Shown piece after piece: positions 44,878-55,582 of a stretch of DNA of 64,000 nucleotides. Both the position numbers and the translations under genes were made by a program. Origin of the DNA: Variovorax sp. S12S4 (GTDB lineage Bacteria > Pseudomonadota > Gammaproteobacteria > Burkholderiales > Burkholderiaceae_C); contig NZ_JALPKR020000002.1 in assembly GCF_023195515.1 (NCBI RefSeq), positions 4,689,001 through 4,753,000 of the forward strand. Reading direction: 5' to 3'. The number at the start of each line of letters is the position of its first letter. The stretch's first letter is position 1. Below the pieces are notes generated by a model. It worked only from the letters and a program-made list of their open reading frames with translations, did not search any database and had not been told where the DNA came from.

Positions 44878-46944
44878 CTATTGCCGGGGCATCAGTTCGT
44901 AGAAGTCGAACCCGTTGCTGCGCCCGCCAAGGCACACCGCCAGGGTGTCTTCGATCTTTCGCCATTGCGCCAGCCGGTTGCGCCACTTGCGCACGCTGTG
45001 GCCCTCGTCCGGAAAGCTCATGTACTCGACCGGCCGGCCGAGCTTCTGGAGCGTGGCCACCACATCGTCCGAATCCTGCCGCAGCACGCGCACGTCGTTG
45101 GCGCCGTGAATCACAAGCAGCGGCGCTGTGATGCGGTCGATCTGCGAGATGGGCGAGTACTGCAGCATGCGGGCGCGTTCCTCCGGCTTGTTCACGTCGC
45201 CGAAGAAGGCCGCAAAGTAGTGGCGGTTGCGCCAGAAGGGCGGCCAGTTCTCGATCACGCGGGGCCAGTTGGCAACGCCCACCAGGTCGACGCCGCAGCG
45301 GTAGTCGTGCGGCTTCTGGATCAGTTGGGTGAGTACCGAGAATCCGCCGAAGCTGCCGCCGAGCACGGCCATGCGCTTGGGGTCGGCCACGCCTTGGTCG
45401 ATGGCCCATTGCACAGCCTCCGCAATGTCGCGCTGAAGCCGGCCGCTGGTTTCGCGCGCGCCCGCCATCATGAAGGCTCGCCCGTAGCCGCCGGAGCCGC
45501 GGTAGTTCACGTTGAGAACGGCGTAGCCCCGGTTCGCAAGCATCTGCGCGGGGGTAAAGCTCGCCGACTGCCATGAGTCGCGGACCCAGGGGCCGCCGTG
45601 AATGTTGACCACCAGTGGCGCGGGCCCCTTTACCCCGAGCGGCCGCACGAGATAGCCATGCACCACGAGACCATCCGACGCCTTGAAGGAGAAGGGCTCC
45701 ATGGGCGAGAAGAGCTCGGCCGTCGGCTCGCGCGGCGGTGTGAGCCGTGTGAGCTGACCGCTCGCGCGGTCCAGCAGCAGTTCGACACTTTCGTTCTCGG
45801 TGGTCGAGCGCAGCACCATGCGGCGCACATCGTTGGCCATGCTCGCGGGCCGCGTGATGACGGGTTCGGCCTCCAGCCAGCCGCGCTCCCGGGCCGTCTT
45901 CACGGCGCCGGTCACTTCGCTGGCCAGTGCAGTGTCGAGGTAGGAGATGCGGGGGCGGCCGGGTTCGGAAACATAGGCCAGCGGCGCTCCCTGCTGCGGT
46001 GGGAACACGCCGTAATCGAGGTCGACTTCGGCATCGTCCGCGAGCAGCTTCTCCGTGCCGACGGCGAGATCGACTTCGACCAGCGCAAGCTTGTCGCGTC
46101 CCACATTCGTCAATGCCCAGAGCCGCCCCGCGCCGACATCGATGCGCTGCGGCCAGAAGGAGTCGAACGCCTTCACCGTTCTGAAGGCGCGCCAGTTGCC
46201 GTCGGGCTGGCGCAGTTCCAGAAGCCGGTCGGAGCCGTCCGCGCTTCCGAGCTGCCGCATGCGGCCCGCGAGTTCGCGCCGGGTGTCGATGAACCAGGCC
46301 AGCACGCGGCTGTCGGGCTCGCTGCGCGCAATTTCGCGCACGGTGCGCGTGCGGGCATCGCCTTCGAAAAGATCCATGCTGGAGCGGTCCCGCTGATTGT
46401 TCGCAAACAGGAAGGTGGCGCTGCCCGGCGCGCCCCATCCCAGCATGGCCGAGCGCACGCCCGGCCAGGGCGTGACGGCCCAGGGCTTGGCGCCCGGCGC
46501 CTCGGTGTCGAGCACGAAGATCTGCGTGTTCTCGTCGCCCGTGAAGTCCTTGAGGTAGGACAGGTGGCGGCTATCGGGCAGCCACATGTAGGTTGGCCCC
46601 GACACGAAGGGCCGCGCGAGGGTGCCGGTCGCAAAGGTGCGGGTGCTGGCGCTTTTGACCTCTGCTGCATCGGACGTCTTGCGCACGCCGAGTCCCACGT
46701 CGGTGCCCACCGCCTGCACCCATGCAAGCTGTTGACCATCGGGCGAAAGGATGTGGCCATTGACCGCATCGATGTTCGCCACGAAGCGCCGCATCGGCAC
46801 GAGAGGCGGGAGCGTGTTGTCCTGCCGCGCCGACACCAGTGCAGGATGCGTGGGGCCGGTGGCGCAGCCGGCAAGCAGCGCCGCGGCGCCGCACATGGCC
46901 GCAAGAGCGGCGTACCAACTGCCCGGGGTCCTGATGTTTCTCAT
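44878..46944 (-). CDS. S9 prolyl-oligopeptidase-family lipoprotein
   Basis: 688 residues. Signal with lipobox LAGC (C27), so probably membrane-anchored. N-terminal beta-propeller to about residue 420, then alpha/beta hydrolase: nucleophile in LGGSFGG (about 530), aspartate in IHGANDVR, histidine in PDEGHSVRKW. Acts as dipeptidyl- or acylaminoacyl-peptidase. Start 46944 has AAGGGAC upstream; longer frames cross the divergent regulator. Divergent from a two-component system that may control it. Confidence 0.9.
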   Translation of the reverse strand: MRNIRTPGSWYAALAAMCGAAALLAGCATGPTHPALVSARQDNTLPPLVPMRRFVANIDAVNGHILSPDGQQLAWVQAVGTDVGLGVRKTSDAAEVKSASTRTFATGTLARPFVSGPTYMWLPDSRHLSYLKDFTGDENTQIFVLDTEAPGAKPWAVTPWPGVRSAMLGWGAPGSATFLFANNQRDRSSMDLFEGDARTRTVREIARSEPDSRVLAWFIDTRRELAGRMRQLGSADGSDRLLELRQPDGNWRAFRTVKAFDSFWPQRIDVGAGRLWALTNVGRDKLALVEVDLAVGTEKLLADDAEVDLDYGVFPPQQGAPLAYVSEPGRPRISYLDTALASEVTGAVKTARERGWLEAEPVITRPASMANDVRRMVLRSTTENESVELLLDRASGQLTRLTPPREPTAELFSPMEPFSFKASDGLVVHGYLVRPLGVKGPAPLVVNIHGGPWVRDSWQSASFTPAQMLANRGYAVLNVNYRGSGGYGRAFMMAGARETSGRLQRDIAEAVQWAIDQGVADPKRMAVLGGSFGGFSVLTQLIQKPHDYRCGVDLVGVANWPRVIENWPPFWRNRHYFAAFFGDVNKPEERARMLQYSPISQIDRITAPLLVIHGANDVRVLRQDSDDVVATLQKLGRPVEYMSFPDEGHSVRKWRNRLAQWRKIEDTLAVCLGGRSNGFDFYELMPRQ

Positions 46945-47009
46945 GCTTTTTAGTCCCTTGTGAATGTTCTGGCGTGCGGCTTTGTCCGCGGCTGGATTCT
47001 GCGGGCGGC

Positions 47010-47032
47010 AACCTTTGGCTTTGCCAAAGGTT
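47010..47032. promoter_or_regulatory. 10-3-10 perfect inverted repeat between peptidase and two-component genes
   Basis: AACCTTTGGC TTT GCCAAAGGTT, ending 20 bases before the GTG of the response regulator and 66 before the peptidase start. As DNA it is a strong dimer site covering both promoters; as RNA it would be a stable hairpin in the regulator's 5' end close to the ribosome site. No T-run follows. Either use would link the two divergent genes. Confidence 0.5.
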
Positions 47033-47052
47033 CGGTCGCGCACAATGGCCGG

Positions 47053-47709
47053 GTGCATATCCTGCTGATTGAAGACGACCTCGACCTTGGCCGCGCCCTG
47101 CAGGCCGCGCTCAGGGTCGACGGCCTGAGCAGCGAATGGCGCCGGCGGGCGGCGGATGCGCCGCGCCAGCTGGAGGGGAGCACCTTCGACTGCGTGCTGC
47201 TCGACCTTTCGCTGCCTGACGGCAACGGCCTTGAGCTGCTCGCGCGCTGGCGGCGCGAGGGCAGCAGCCTACCGGTCATCGTGATCACCGCGCGTTCAGC
47301 TGTGGAAGATCGGCTGGCCGGGCTCGACGGAGGCGCTGACGACTTCGTGATCAAGCCCTTTGCCACAGCCGAACTGATCTCACGCATCCGCGCCGTGCTG
47401 CGCCGCTCGGCGCGGCAGGCCAGCGAGGTGTGGACCCTTGGCCCACTGGCCATCGAACCGCGCCGGCATCTGGCCTCTTTGAACGGCGAACCGCTGGATC
47501 TGTCGCCGCGCGAATTCCGGCTGCTGCTCGAACTGGCGCGCGAGCCAGGCGCAGTGATTGCCAAGGGCGTGCTCGCGCAAAAGCTGGAGCCTCTGGGCGA
47601 GCCAGTGGATTTCGCGGCCGTAGAGGTGCACGTGTCCAACCTGCGGCGCAAGATAGGGGCCGCTATGGTGCACACCGTTCGCGGCGTGGGCTACATGCTC
47701 GCATCATGA
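47053..47709 (+). CDS. OmpR/QseB-type response regulator
   Basis: 218 residues. Receiver with acidic pocket E6-D7-D8 (LLIEDDLDLG), phosphoacceptor D51 in LLDLSLPDG, T79 in VITARS and K in VIKPFA; C-terminal winged helix from about 125 with SPREFRLL and VEVHVSNLRRKIG. GTG at 47053 puts the first strand at the N-terminus as usual; the frame continues upstream through the inverted repeat but without family support. Overlaps its kinase (ATGA). Confidence 0.92.
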   Translation: MHILLIEDDLDLGRALQAALRVDGLSSEWRRRAADAPRQLEGSTFDCVLLDLSLPDGNGLELLARWRREGSSLPVIVITARSAVEDRLAGLDGGADDFVIKPFATAELISRIRAVLRRSARQASEVWTLGPLAIEPRRHLASLNGEPLDLSPREFRLLLELAREPGAVIAKGVLAQKLEPLGEPVDFAAVEVHVSNLRRKIGAAMVHTVRGVGYMLAS

Positions 47710-49079
47710 GCAAGCTCTGGCGCCCCTCGCTCGTGCAGCGTGTGTTTCTTGCGGTGCTGCTGGCCTTTGTCTTCGTGCTGCTGGTATTGCAGGCGTACAT
47801 GTACATCAACTTCCGGCAGTCGCTGACCGTCGATCAGGCGTTGAGCAGGCTTGGCAGGTCGTTGACGCAAGCGATCTCGCAACTCGACGACGAAGCACGC
47901 GTGCGCGACGTGGTCGCCTCGGCCGAAACGATCTACAAGACGATGCGGATCAGCGGCAACCCGGCGGGGACGCTCCGGTTCCAGCTGTCGAACCGCGAGG
48001 GCAAGCTGATTCATTCGTCGCCGGAACTGCGCAGCGAGATCCTGGCCGGCCCGTTGCGAAAGGTGGCAACGCAGCATATCGATGGCGAGCCGTATTGGGT
48101 GTACCAGGACGAAACGCCGCGCTGGTCGCTGCGCATTGCAGAGCCCGAGCGCACGTTCGCCAAAGTGCTGCCCAACAACACGCGCAGCGTGCTGCCGTAC
48201 CTGCTGCTCGCCTTTCCCGTCGTGCTGCTGCCGGTCTGGTTGGCGGTGAAGCATGGCTTGCGGCCGTTGCGGCGCCTGGCCGACGGAATCGGGCATCGGA
48301 AGGCATCCGACCTTTCGCCGCTCGGCCTCGCTCCGCCCTATGCGGAACTCAAGCCTCTGACATCCGCGCTCGAGCGCATGCTGCAGCAGCTGCGCGACAA
48401 GGTAGAGCGCGAGCGCGCGTTCGTGCACGACGCCGCGCACGAACTGCGAACACCGATGGCAGTCATTGCCGCGCAAGCGCACGCACTGGCGGGCGCAACC
48501 AGCAGCGAGAGCAGGGGCCGCGCGCAGGCCCATCTCGAGCAGGCGATCGCGCGGGCTTCGCATCTGACGCAGCAGCTACTCGATCTTGCGTTGCTGGACG
48601 ATGCCCAGCCCGCGGTGCCGAAGCACATCGACGTTGCGCAGCTGTCGCGCGAGATCCTCGCGCAGGCAGCGCCGCGAGCGATGGCTCGGGGCATCGACCT
48701 GACATTCGATGCGCCGGACAGCCTGGACGCGACTATCGACGTGCCGGCGTTCCAGTCGATATTGGAGAACCTGCTCAACAACGCGATTCAGTATGTGCAA
48801 AACGGTGCACACGTGACCGTGACGCTGCGCGACGACGACGCAGCAGGCCTGGTGCTCACGGTAGCGGACGATGGCCCCGGTATTCCGATGGCAGAGCATC
48901 AACAGGTGTTCGAGCGCTTCTATCGCGGAGCGGGGCACGAAGCGAGCGGTTCCGGCCTGGGACTTGCCATCGTCAGGCAGGCTGTTGGCCGCATGGAGGG
49001 GAGGGTGGAGGTGACCGAAGGCCTTTTGAAAAAGGGCGTGGGCTTCCGCGTCGTGCTCCCGGCGGCCTCGGAGGGTTGA
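47706..49079 (+). CDS. Sensor histidine kinase, QseC-like
   Basis: 457 residues. Two membrane helices (about 14-34 and 160-182) enclose a periplasmic sensor of about 125 residues (2CSK_N-like). HAMP-like linker, then dimerisation helix with H245 in HDAAHELRTPMAV, N box ENLLNNAIQY, G1 DDGPGI, F box FERFYRG and G2 GSGLGLAI. Pairs with the regulator above. The ligand is unknown; QseC-type sensors often react to polyamines, cations or envelope stress. Confidence 0.92.
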   Translation: MSKLWRPSLVQRVFLAVLLAFVFVLLVLQAYMYINFRQSLTVDQALSRLGRSLTQAISQLDDEARVRDVVASAETIYKTMRISGNPAGTLRFQLSNREGKLIHSSPELRSEILAGPLRKVATQHIDGEPYWVYQDETPRWSLRIAEPERTFAKVLPNNTRSVLPYLLLAFPVVLLPVWLAVKHGLRPLRRLADGIGHRKASDLSPLGLAPPYAELKPLTSALERMLQQLRDKVERERAFVHDAAHELRTPMAVIAAQAHALAGATSSESRGRAQAHLEQAIARASHLTQQLLDLALLDDAQPAVPKHIDVAQLSREILAQAAPRAMARGIDLTFDAPDSLDATIDVPAFQSILENLLNNAIQYVQNGAHVTVTLRDDDAAGLVLTVADDGPGIPMAEHQQVFERFYRGAGHEASGSGLGLAIVRQAVGRMEGRVEVTEGLLKKGVGFRVVLPAASEG

Positions 49080-49115
49080 CAAGCACCCCGCGCCAAATTG
49101 ATACCGGACCTATAG

Positions 49116-49247
49116 GCTCACAATGCGAGCCAGATCCGGATGTTCCAGGACAAGGATGCGGCCAAGGCCGCCCGCGCAATGCGGGCGATGATGAGGATGA
49201 TCAAGCTCGACCTCGCCGCCGCGCAGAAAGCCTTCGACGGCGAGTGA
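49116..49247 (+). pseudogene. Remnant of a VOC/PhnB-like protein (C-terminal end)
   Basis: In the frame ending at TGA 49245-49247, the last 33 residues (DKDAAKAARAMRAMMRMIKL, then DLAAAQKAF) look like the end of PhnB-like VOC proteins, whose last helix reads MxAMMxMxKLDIAALxxA. A stop at 49113-49115 precedes it and no earlier domain is present, so it appears to be a leftover of a deleted gene between the kinase and the MATE gene. A 35-residue peptide from ATG 49140 is possible but has no clear ribosome site. Confidence 0.5.
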
Positions 49248-49260
49248 GCAAGAGCTGGCC

Positions 49261-50685
49261 CTACACCAGCCGCCGGATCGCCTTCTTGCGCCACACCAGC
49301 CGGTAGTAGGCCGTTTGCAGAAGCAGCATCGCCCCGAAAGTCACGGGGTAGGCATACCAGATGCCGTTGAGTCCGATGCGGTGGCTCATGAACCAGGCCA
49401 CCGGCACCTCGATGCCGATCAGGCAGAGGATCGAGATGGCCGTGGGCACCAGCACCGAGCCGCTGGCGCGCATGATCCCCGAGATGGCTGCGGCCATGCC
49501 GAAGATCACCAGGCTCCACAGCATGATGTGCAGCAGCGTCTGCGCAATTTCGATCACCGGCGCGCTGGTGATGAAAAAGCCCATGAGGTGGCGTGAGAAC
49601 AGGTAGCCCAGCAGCACCAGTCCGCCCGTGAGCGCCAGGTTCATCAGCAGCGCGGTCTTGGCGATGGCGCCGAGCCGGTCTGCGCGGCCTGCGCCGATGG
49701 CCTGGGCGCCGAGGATCGAGGCGGTGATGGCGATGGAGATGGCCGGAAACTGCACATACGCCACCACCTGGTTCACCGCGCCGTACGCCGCGGTAGCGCT
49801 GGAGCCGTAGCCGTTCACCAGCGAGAGCAGGGCAATTTCAGCCAGCGCCACCACGATCATCTGCACGCCCGTGGGCACGCCGACCTTGAGCACGGCCTTC
49901 AGCAGCTTGGGGTCGATGCGCAAATGGCGAATCAGCTCTGCATCGGGTGCCAGCGGACTGCCGCGGCTGCGCAGGCGCCACGCCATCCACAGCGTGGCGA
50001 CCACGAAGGCGACCACCGTGGCCCAGGCGCCGCTAGCGACGCCGAGCTGCGGCAAGCCGCCCCAGCCGCGAATGAGCGCCGGCGTGACGATGAGACCGAC
50101 AACCGTGGAAATGATCAGCGTGAGCAGCGGCGTGACCGTGTCGCCCACACCGCGCAGCATGGCGGTGGACAGCAGAAAGACGAACAGCCCCGGCATGGCG
50201 ATCAGCATGATGCGGGCATAGCTGGTGGAGTCGGCCAGCACGTCGGGCGGCGTGCCGAGCAATGCCAGCAGCGGCGTGGTGAAGGCGCCGCCGAACACCG
50301 CCACGGCGAGTCCCAGCAGGATGCCGACCGCCAGCGTGGTGCCCGCCACGGCCTTGGCCTTGGCAACGTCGCGCGCGCCCCAGGCCTGACCGATGAGTAC
50401 CGAGGCCCCGGCTCCCAGGCCGATGACGAACGCGATGAAGAAGAACATCACCGGAAAGAAGCTCGACACCGCCGCCAGAGCGCTGACGCCGATCATCTGG
50501 CCGATGTAGATGTTGTTGATGGTGCCGGACAGCGACTGCAGGATGTTGCTGAGCAGCATCGGCGCCAGGAAGAACAGGAAGGTCTTCCACAATGCGCGCG
50601 GTGCTCCGGCGGCGGCCACGGGCGTGCCGCGCAGGCCGGTCTTGTCTGCCGGGGCTTCGGTGGTGGCGGTTGGCGTGGTGCTCAT
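49261..50685 (-). CDS. MATE-family multidrug exporter
   Basis: 474 residues, twelve helices, in two MatE halves: FFLAPMLLSNILQSLSGTINNIYIG opens the first and VGVPTGVQMIVVALAEIALLSLVN the second. Na+/H+-coupled export of cationic compounds is the family role. Start 50685 overlaps the DUF2239 stop as ATGA. The first 25 residues are Thr/Ala-rich and probably unfolded. Confidence 0.92.
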   Translation of the reverse strand: MSTTPTATTEAPADKTGLRGTPVAAAGAPRALWKTFLFFLAPMLLSNILQSLSGTINNIYIGQMIGVSALAAVSSFFPVMFFFIAFVIGLGAGASVLIGQAWGARDVAKAKAVAGTTLAVGILLGLAVAVFGGAFTTPLLALLGTPPDVLADSTSYARIMLIAMPGLFVFLLSTAMLRGVGDTVTPLLTLIISTVVGLIVTPALIRGWGGLPQLGVASGAWATVVAFVVATLWMAWRLRSRGSPLAPDAELIRHLRIDPKLLKAVLKVGVPTGVQMIVVALAEIALLSLVNGYGSSATAAYGAVNQVVAYVQFPAISIAITASILGAQAIGAGRADRLGAIAKTALLMNLALTGGLVLLGYLFSRHLMGFFITSAPVIEIAQTLLHIMLWSLVIFGMAAAISGIMRASGSVLVPTAISILCLIGIEVPVAWFMSHRIGLNGIWYAYPVTFGAMLLLQTAYYRLVWRKKAIRRLV

Positions 50686-51266
50686 GCGGCGCTCCATCCC
50701 GCAGCGGAAAGCTTCTGCAGGTGCGCCCTGATGTCTTCGGGCCACGGCGCGACAAGCTCGTCGAAGCGCTCGCGTTCACCTGCAAACAATGCGCGCGTCG
50801 CTTCCTCGAAGCCGGGCAGGTCGCCCGCAATGGCGGTCATGAAGCGATAGGTGGCTTCTCTTGCCGCACGCTCGGTGTCGCGGTCGGCGTGCACGCGACG
50901 TGCGTCGTCGACGAGGCGACGCAACGCGACCGAGGCGCCGCCCGGCTGGCGGCCGAGCCACTCCCAGTGGCGCGGCAGCAGGGTGACTTCACGTGCCACC
51001 ACGCCCAGCTTGGGCCGCCCGACGGTGCGGGGCGCTTCGCCCGTGGCTTCGGGTTCGGCGGGTGCTTCTTCGCGCAGGTCGAGATCGAGCTGTGCACCGG
51101 TCGAATCGTCGAAAAGCAGTACCGAGGCGGCATCGGGAAGTTGGCGCAGTTGCGCGAGCACTTCGCTTCTGGTGCCGCTTGCAATGCGCCGGAAACCGGA
51201 AAAGGCGGTCATGGTGGTGCTGGCCAAGGCTGTTGGAGTTGTTGAGGCTGGCATGGAGGTGTTCAT
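50682..51266 (-). CDS. DUF2239 family protein
   Basis: 194 residues. GRPKLGVVAREVTLLPRHWEWL in the middle is the mark of DUF2239; the C-terminal helices (ATYRFMTAIAGDLPGFEEATRALF) recall the last part of some DNA-binding regulators, and the protein may assist one, but function is unknown. No signal or membrane segment. ATG at 51266 opens a Thr/Ala-rich lead; a second ATG at 51212 begins MTAFSGFRR and could be the true start. Coupled to the MATE gene. Confidence 0.85.
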   Translation of the reverse strand: MNTSMPASTTPTALASTTMTAFSGFRRIASGTRSEVLAQLRQLPDAASVLLFDDSTGAQLDLDLREEAPAEPEATGEAPRTVGRPKLGVVAREVTLLPRHWEWLGRQPGGASVALRRLVDDARRVHADRDTERAAREATYRFMTAIAGDLPGFEEATRALFAGERERFDELVAPWPEDIRAHLQKLSAAGWSAA

Positions 51267-51276
51267 GGAATTTATT

Positions 51277-51317
51277 TTATCCGGGTAAAACCATCAAATG
51301 CAATATAACCCGGATAA
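51277..51317. promoter_or_regulatory. Paired TTATCCGGGTAA-type operators upstream of DUF2239-MATE
   Basis: TTATCCGGGTAA (51277-51288) and TAACCCGGATAA (51306-51317) are copies of one imperfect dyad in opposite orientation, starts 29 bp apart, in an A/T-rich island inside very GC-rich DNA. They lie just before the DUF2239 start codon. This is the pattern of a repressor site over a promoter; the repressor is not among the adjacent genes unless DUF2239 itself acts. Confidence 0.55.
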
Positions 51318-51322
51318 AAATA

Positions 51323-51955
51323 TCAAGGCGCTTCGCCGCGCACCCGGCGCCAGAAGCGATGTGCGCGCCAGTTGAAGGCGCGCACCACGCGCCAAGGGCG
51401 GCTCTCGCGGACGAGCGTCAGTACGTGGTCTTTCCACGCTTTCCAGCGCGGATACCAGCGGGCGAACAGCGGAATGCGCATGAGCGCCGCTTCGACCAAC
51501 TGGAAGATGCGCGCCACGATGGCGGTGCCCACCAGCTTTGCGACGACCAGCAAGCTGACGGCGGTTGCCGAGTGGCCGTGGCCGAACAGGTAGAGCGCCA
51601 GCACCTTGACCGGCAACAGCAGCAGCACCGGCAGAAAGAAAGCCAGCAGCGCGCCCCATGGAGGCAGGTTGCGCAGCCAGTTTTCCGCGCGAGCCCAGAG
51701 CGGCAGGCGCGCCAGCCGGGCGGCCAAGGCGGCCAACGGCACCCAACCCCATTCCTCGAAAAGCAGCACCGGCACCAGCAGCACGGCCATCAGCGTGCGC
51801 AGGAGTTTTCGGGGTACGGAGGCGGGACGAGGGCCGGCCGGCGGGGGAGAGGACGGGGGAGGGATTTGCACTGCGGCGATTGTGCGGTCTGCCGCCGGTA
51901 CCCCCCGAATGGCCGCCTTCCGCCCTATGGCAAACTCCAGCGCTTTATTCGCCAA
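51323..51955 (-). CDS. Conserved membrane protein of Burkholderiales, start uncertain
   Basis: 210 residues in the longest frame, which opens at TTG 51955; family likeness begins only near residue 45 (LLRTLMAVLLVPVLLFEEWG). GTG at 51871 is the more likely start, giving about 182 residues. Three hydrophobic segments (about 52-72, 97-120, 128-150) are followed by a very basic Trp/Arg-rich tail (WYPRWKAWKDHVL...). Function unknown. Divergent from tex, whose start is 48 bases from the longest start. Confidence 0.7.
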   Translation of the reverse strand: MANKALEFAIGRKAAIRGVPAADRTIAAVQIPPPSSPPPAGPRPASVPRKLLRTLMAVLLVPVLLFEEWGWVPLAALAARLARLPLWARAENWLRNLPPWGALLAFFLPVLLLLPVKVLALYLFGHGHSATAVSLLVVAKLVGTAIVARIFQLVEAALMRIPLFARWYPRWKAWKDHVLTLVRESRPWRVVRAFNWRAHRFWRRVRGEAP

Positions 51956-52002
51956 GCACCGCCGGCCAAGCCGACCGTGCGTGACAGGGACGTCATTCAG
52001 AC

Positions 52003-54378
<2,376 letters not shown>

Positions 54379-54412
54379 GCCGTGCCGCACGGTTCTTGCT
54401 GATGCCGCCGGC

Positions 54413-55492
54413 ATGACGATGAAGGCACTGCGCATCTATGCCGGCCCCGCGGCCCGCAAGCACATCGAGGCGAACGGCCTGCGCCCGCAGGACGTGCGCA
54501 CCATTCCCGGCGCCGCGGGCGGCCCCAAGGGGCTGATCCTCGGCCCGCTCGACCGCTTCATCTTCGGGCGCTGGCTTACGCAATCGAGCCAGCCGGTGCA
54601 CCTGGTGGGCGCATCGATTGGGGCATGGCGGCTTTCGACGGCCTGCCTGTCCGATCCGCAGAAGGCCTTCGAACGCTTTGAGCACGACTACGTGCGCCAG
54701 CAGTTCGAAGTGCCGCCGGGACAGAAGCGCCTCCGCCCCGACCAGCTGAGCGCGCGCTTTGCCGAGAGCCTGCACGACTTCTACGGCGGGCGCATCGGCG
54801 AGGTGCTCAACCACTCGCGCTACAAGCTCCATGTGGTGACCTCTCGCGGCCGCCACATCCTCGGGCGCGAGGGCAGGGCGCGCACGCCTTTTGGCTACCT
54901 GGGCGCCTTTGCCACAAACAGCCTGCACCGCAAGAGCCTGGGCGCATGGCTGGAGCGCTGCGTGTTTTCCACGCCCGGCGCGGCCCTGCCTTTCGGCACC
55001 AACGACTTTCGAACGCGGCAGCACGCGCTCAGCGAAGAGAACTTCAACATGGTGCTGCAGGCATCGTGCTCGATTCCGTTCCTGCTTGCCGCGGTCCACG
55101 ACATTCCGGGCGCGCCGCGCGGCGCTTATTGGGACGGCGGCATCACCGACTATCACCTGCACCTGGACTATCAGCCGGCCGACGAAGGCATCGTGCTGTA
55201 CCCGCATTTCCAGCAGGCCGTGGTGCCGGGCTGGCTCGACAAGGGCCTGCGCTGGCGACACAAGTCCACCGGCTTCCTCGACCGCATGGTGGTGCTTGCG
55301 CCGGACGCCGACTGGGTGCGGTCGCTCCCCAACGGCAAGCTGCCCGACCGCAAGGATTTCATCCGTTTTGCGAACGACGCGCAGGCGCGTATCGGCGCCT
55401 GGAGCAGGGCCACGCGCGAGGCCCAGCGGCTGTCGGATGAGTTCGAGGCGTGGCTTTCAACCGGGCGCACGCAGGACCTGCTGCCGCTCTGA
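54413..55492 (+). CDS. Patatin-like phospholipase
   Basis: 359 residues. The patatin elements are in order: oxyanion loop GGPKG near 38-42, nucleophile serine in GASIGAW (near 70), and catalytic dyad aspartate in WDGGITDYH (near 246). Acyl hydrolase acting on membrane lipid or polyhydroxyalkanoate-type esters; no signal peptide seen. ATG at 54413; ATG at 54419 is also possible. 34 bases after tex. Confidence 0.88.
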   Translation: MTMKALRIYAGPAARKHIEANGLRPQDVRTIPGAAGGPKGLILGPLDRFIFGRWLTQSSQPVHLVGASIGAWRLSTACLSDPQKAFERFEHDYVRQQFEVPPGQKRLRPDQLSARFAESLHDFYGGRIGEVLNHSRYKLHVVTSRGRHILGREGRARTPFGYLGAFATNSLHRKSLGAWLERCVFSTPGAALPFGTNDFRTRQHALSEENFNMVLQASCSIPFLLAAVHDIPGAPRGAYWDGGITDYHLHLDYQPADEGIVLYPHFQQAVVPGWLDKGLRWRHKSTGFLDRMVVLAPDADWVRSLPNGKLPDRKDFIRFANDAQARIGAWSRATREAQRLSDEFEAWLSTGRTQDLLPL

Positions 55493-55582
55493 AAACGTAT
55501 CGCCGGGGCAAACCCTGAGGCTGTGGGCGCGCAGCGCCTTCGAGAATGGGCCGTTCACTCTTTTCAGAGAAAGCCGCCCCTC

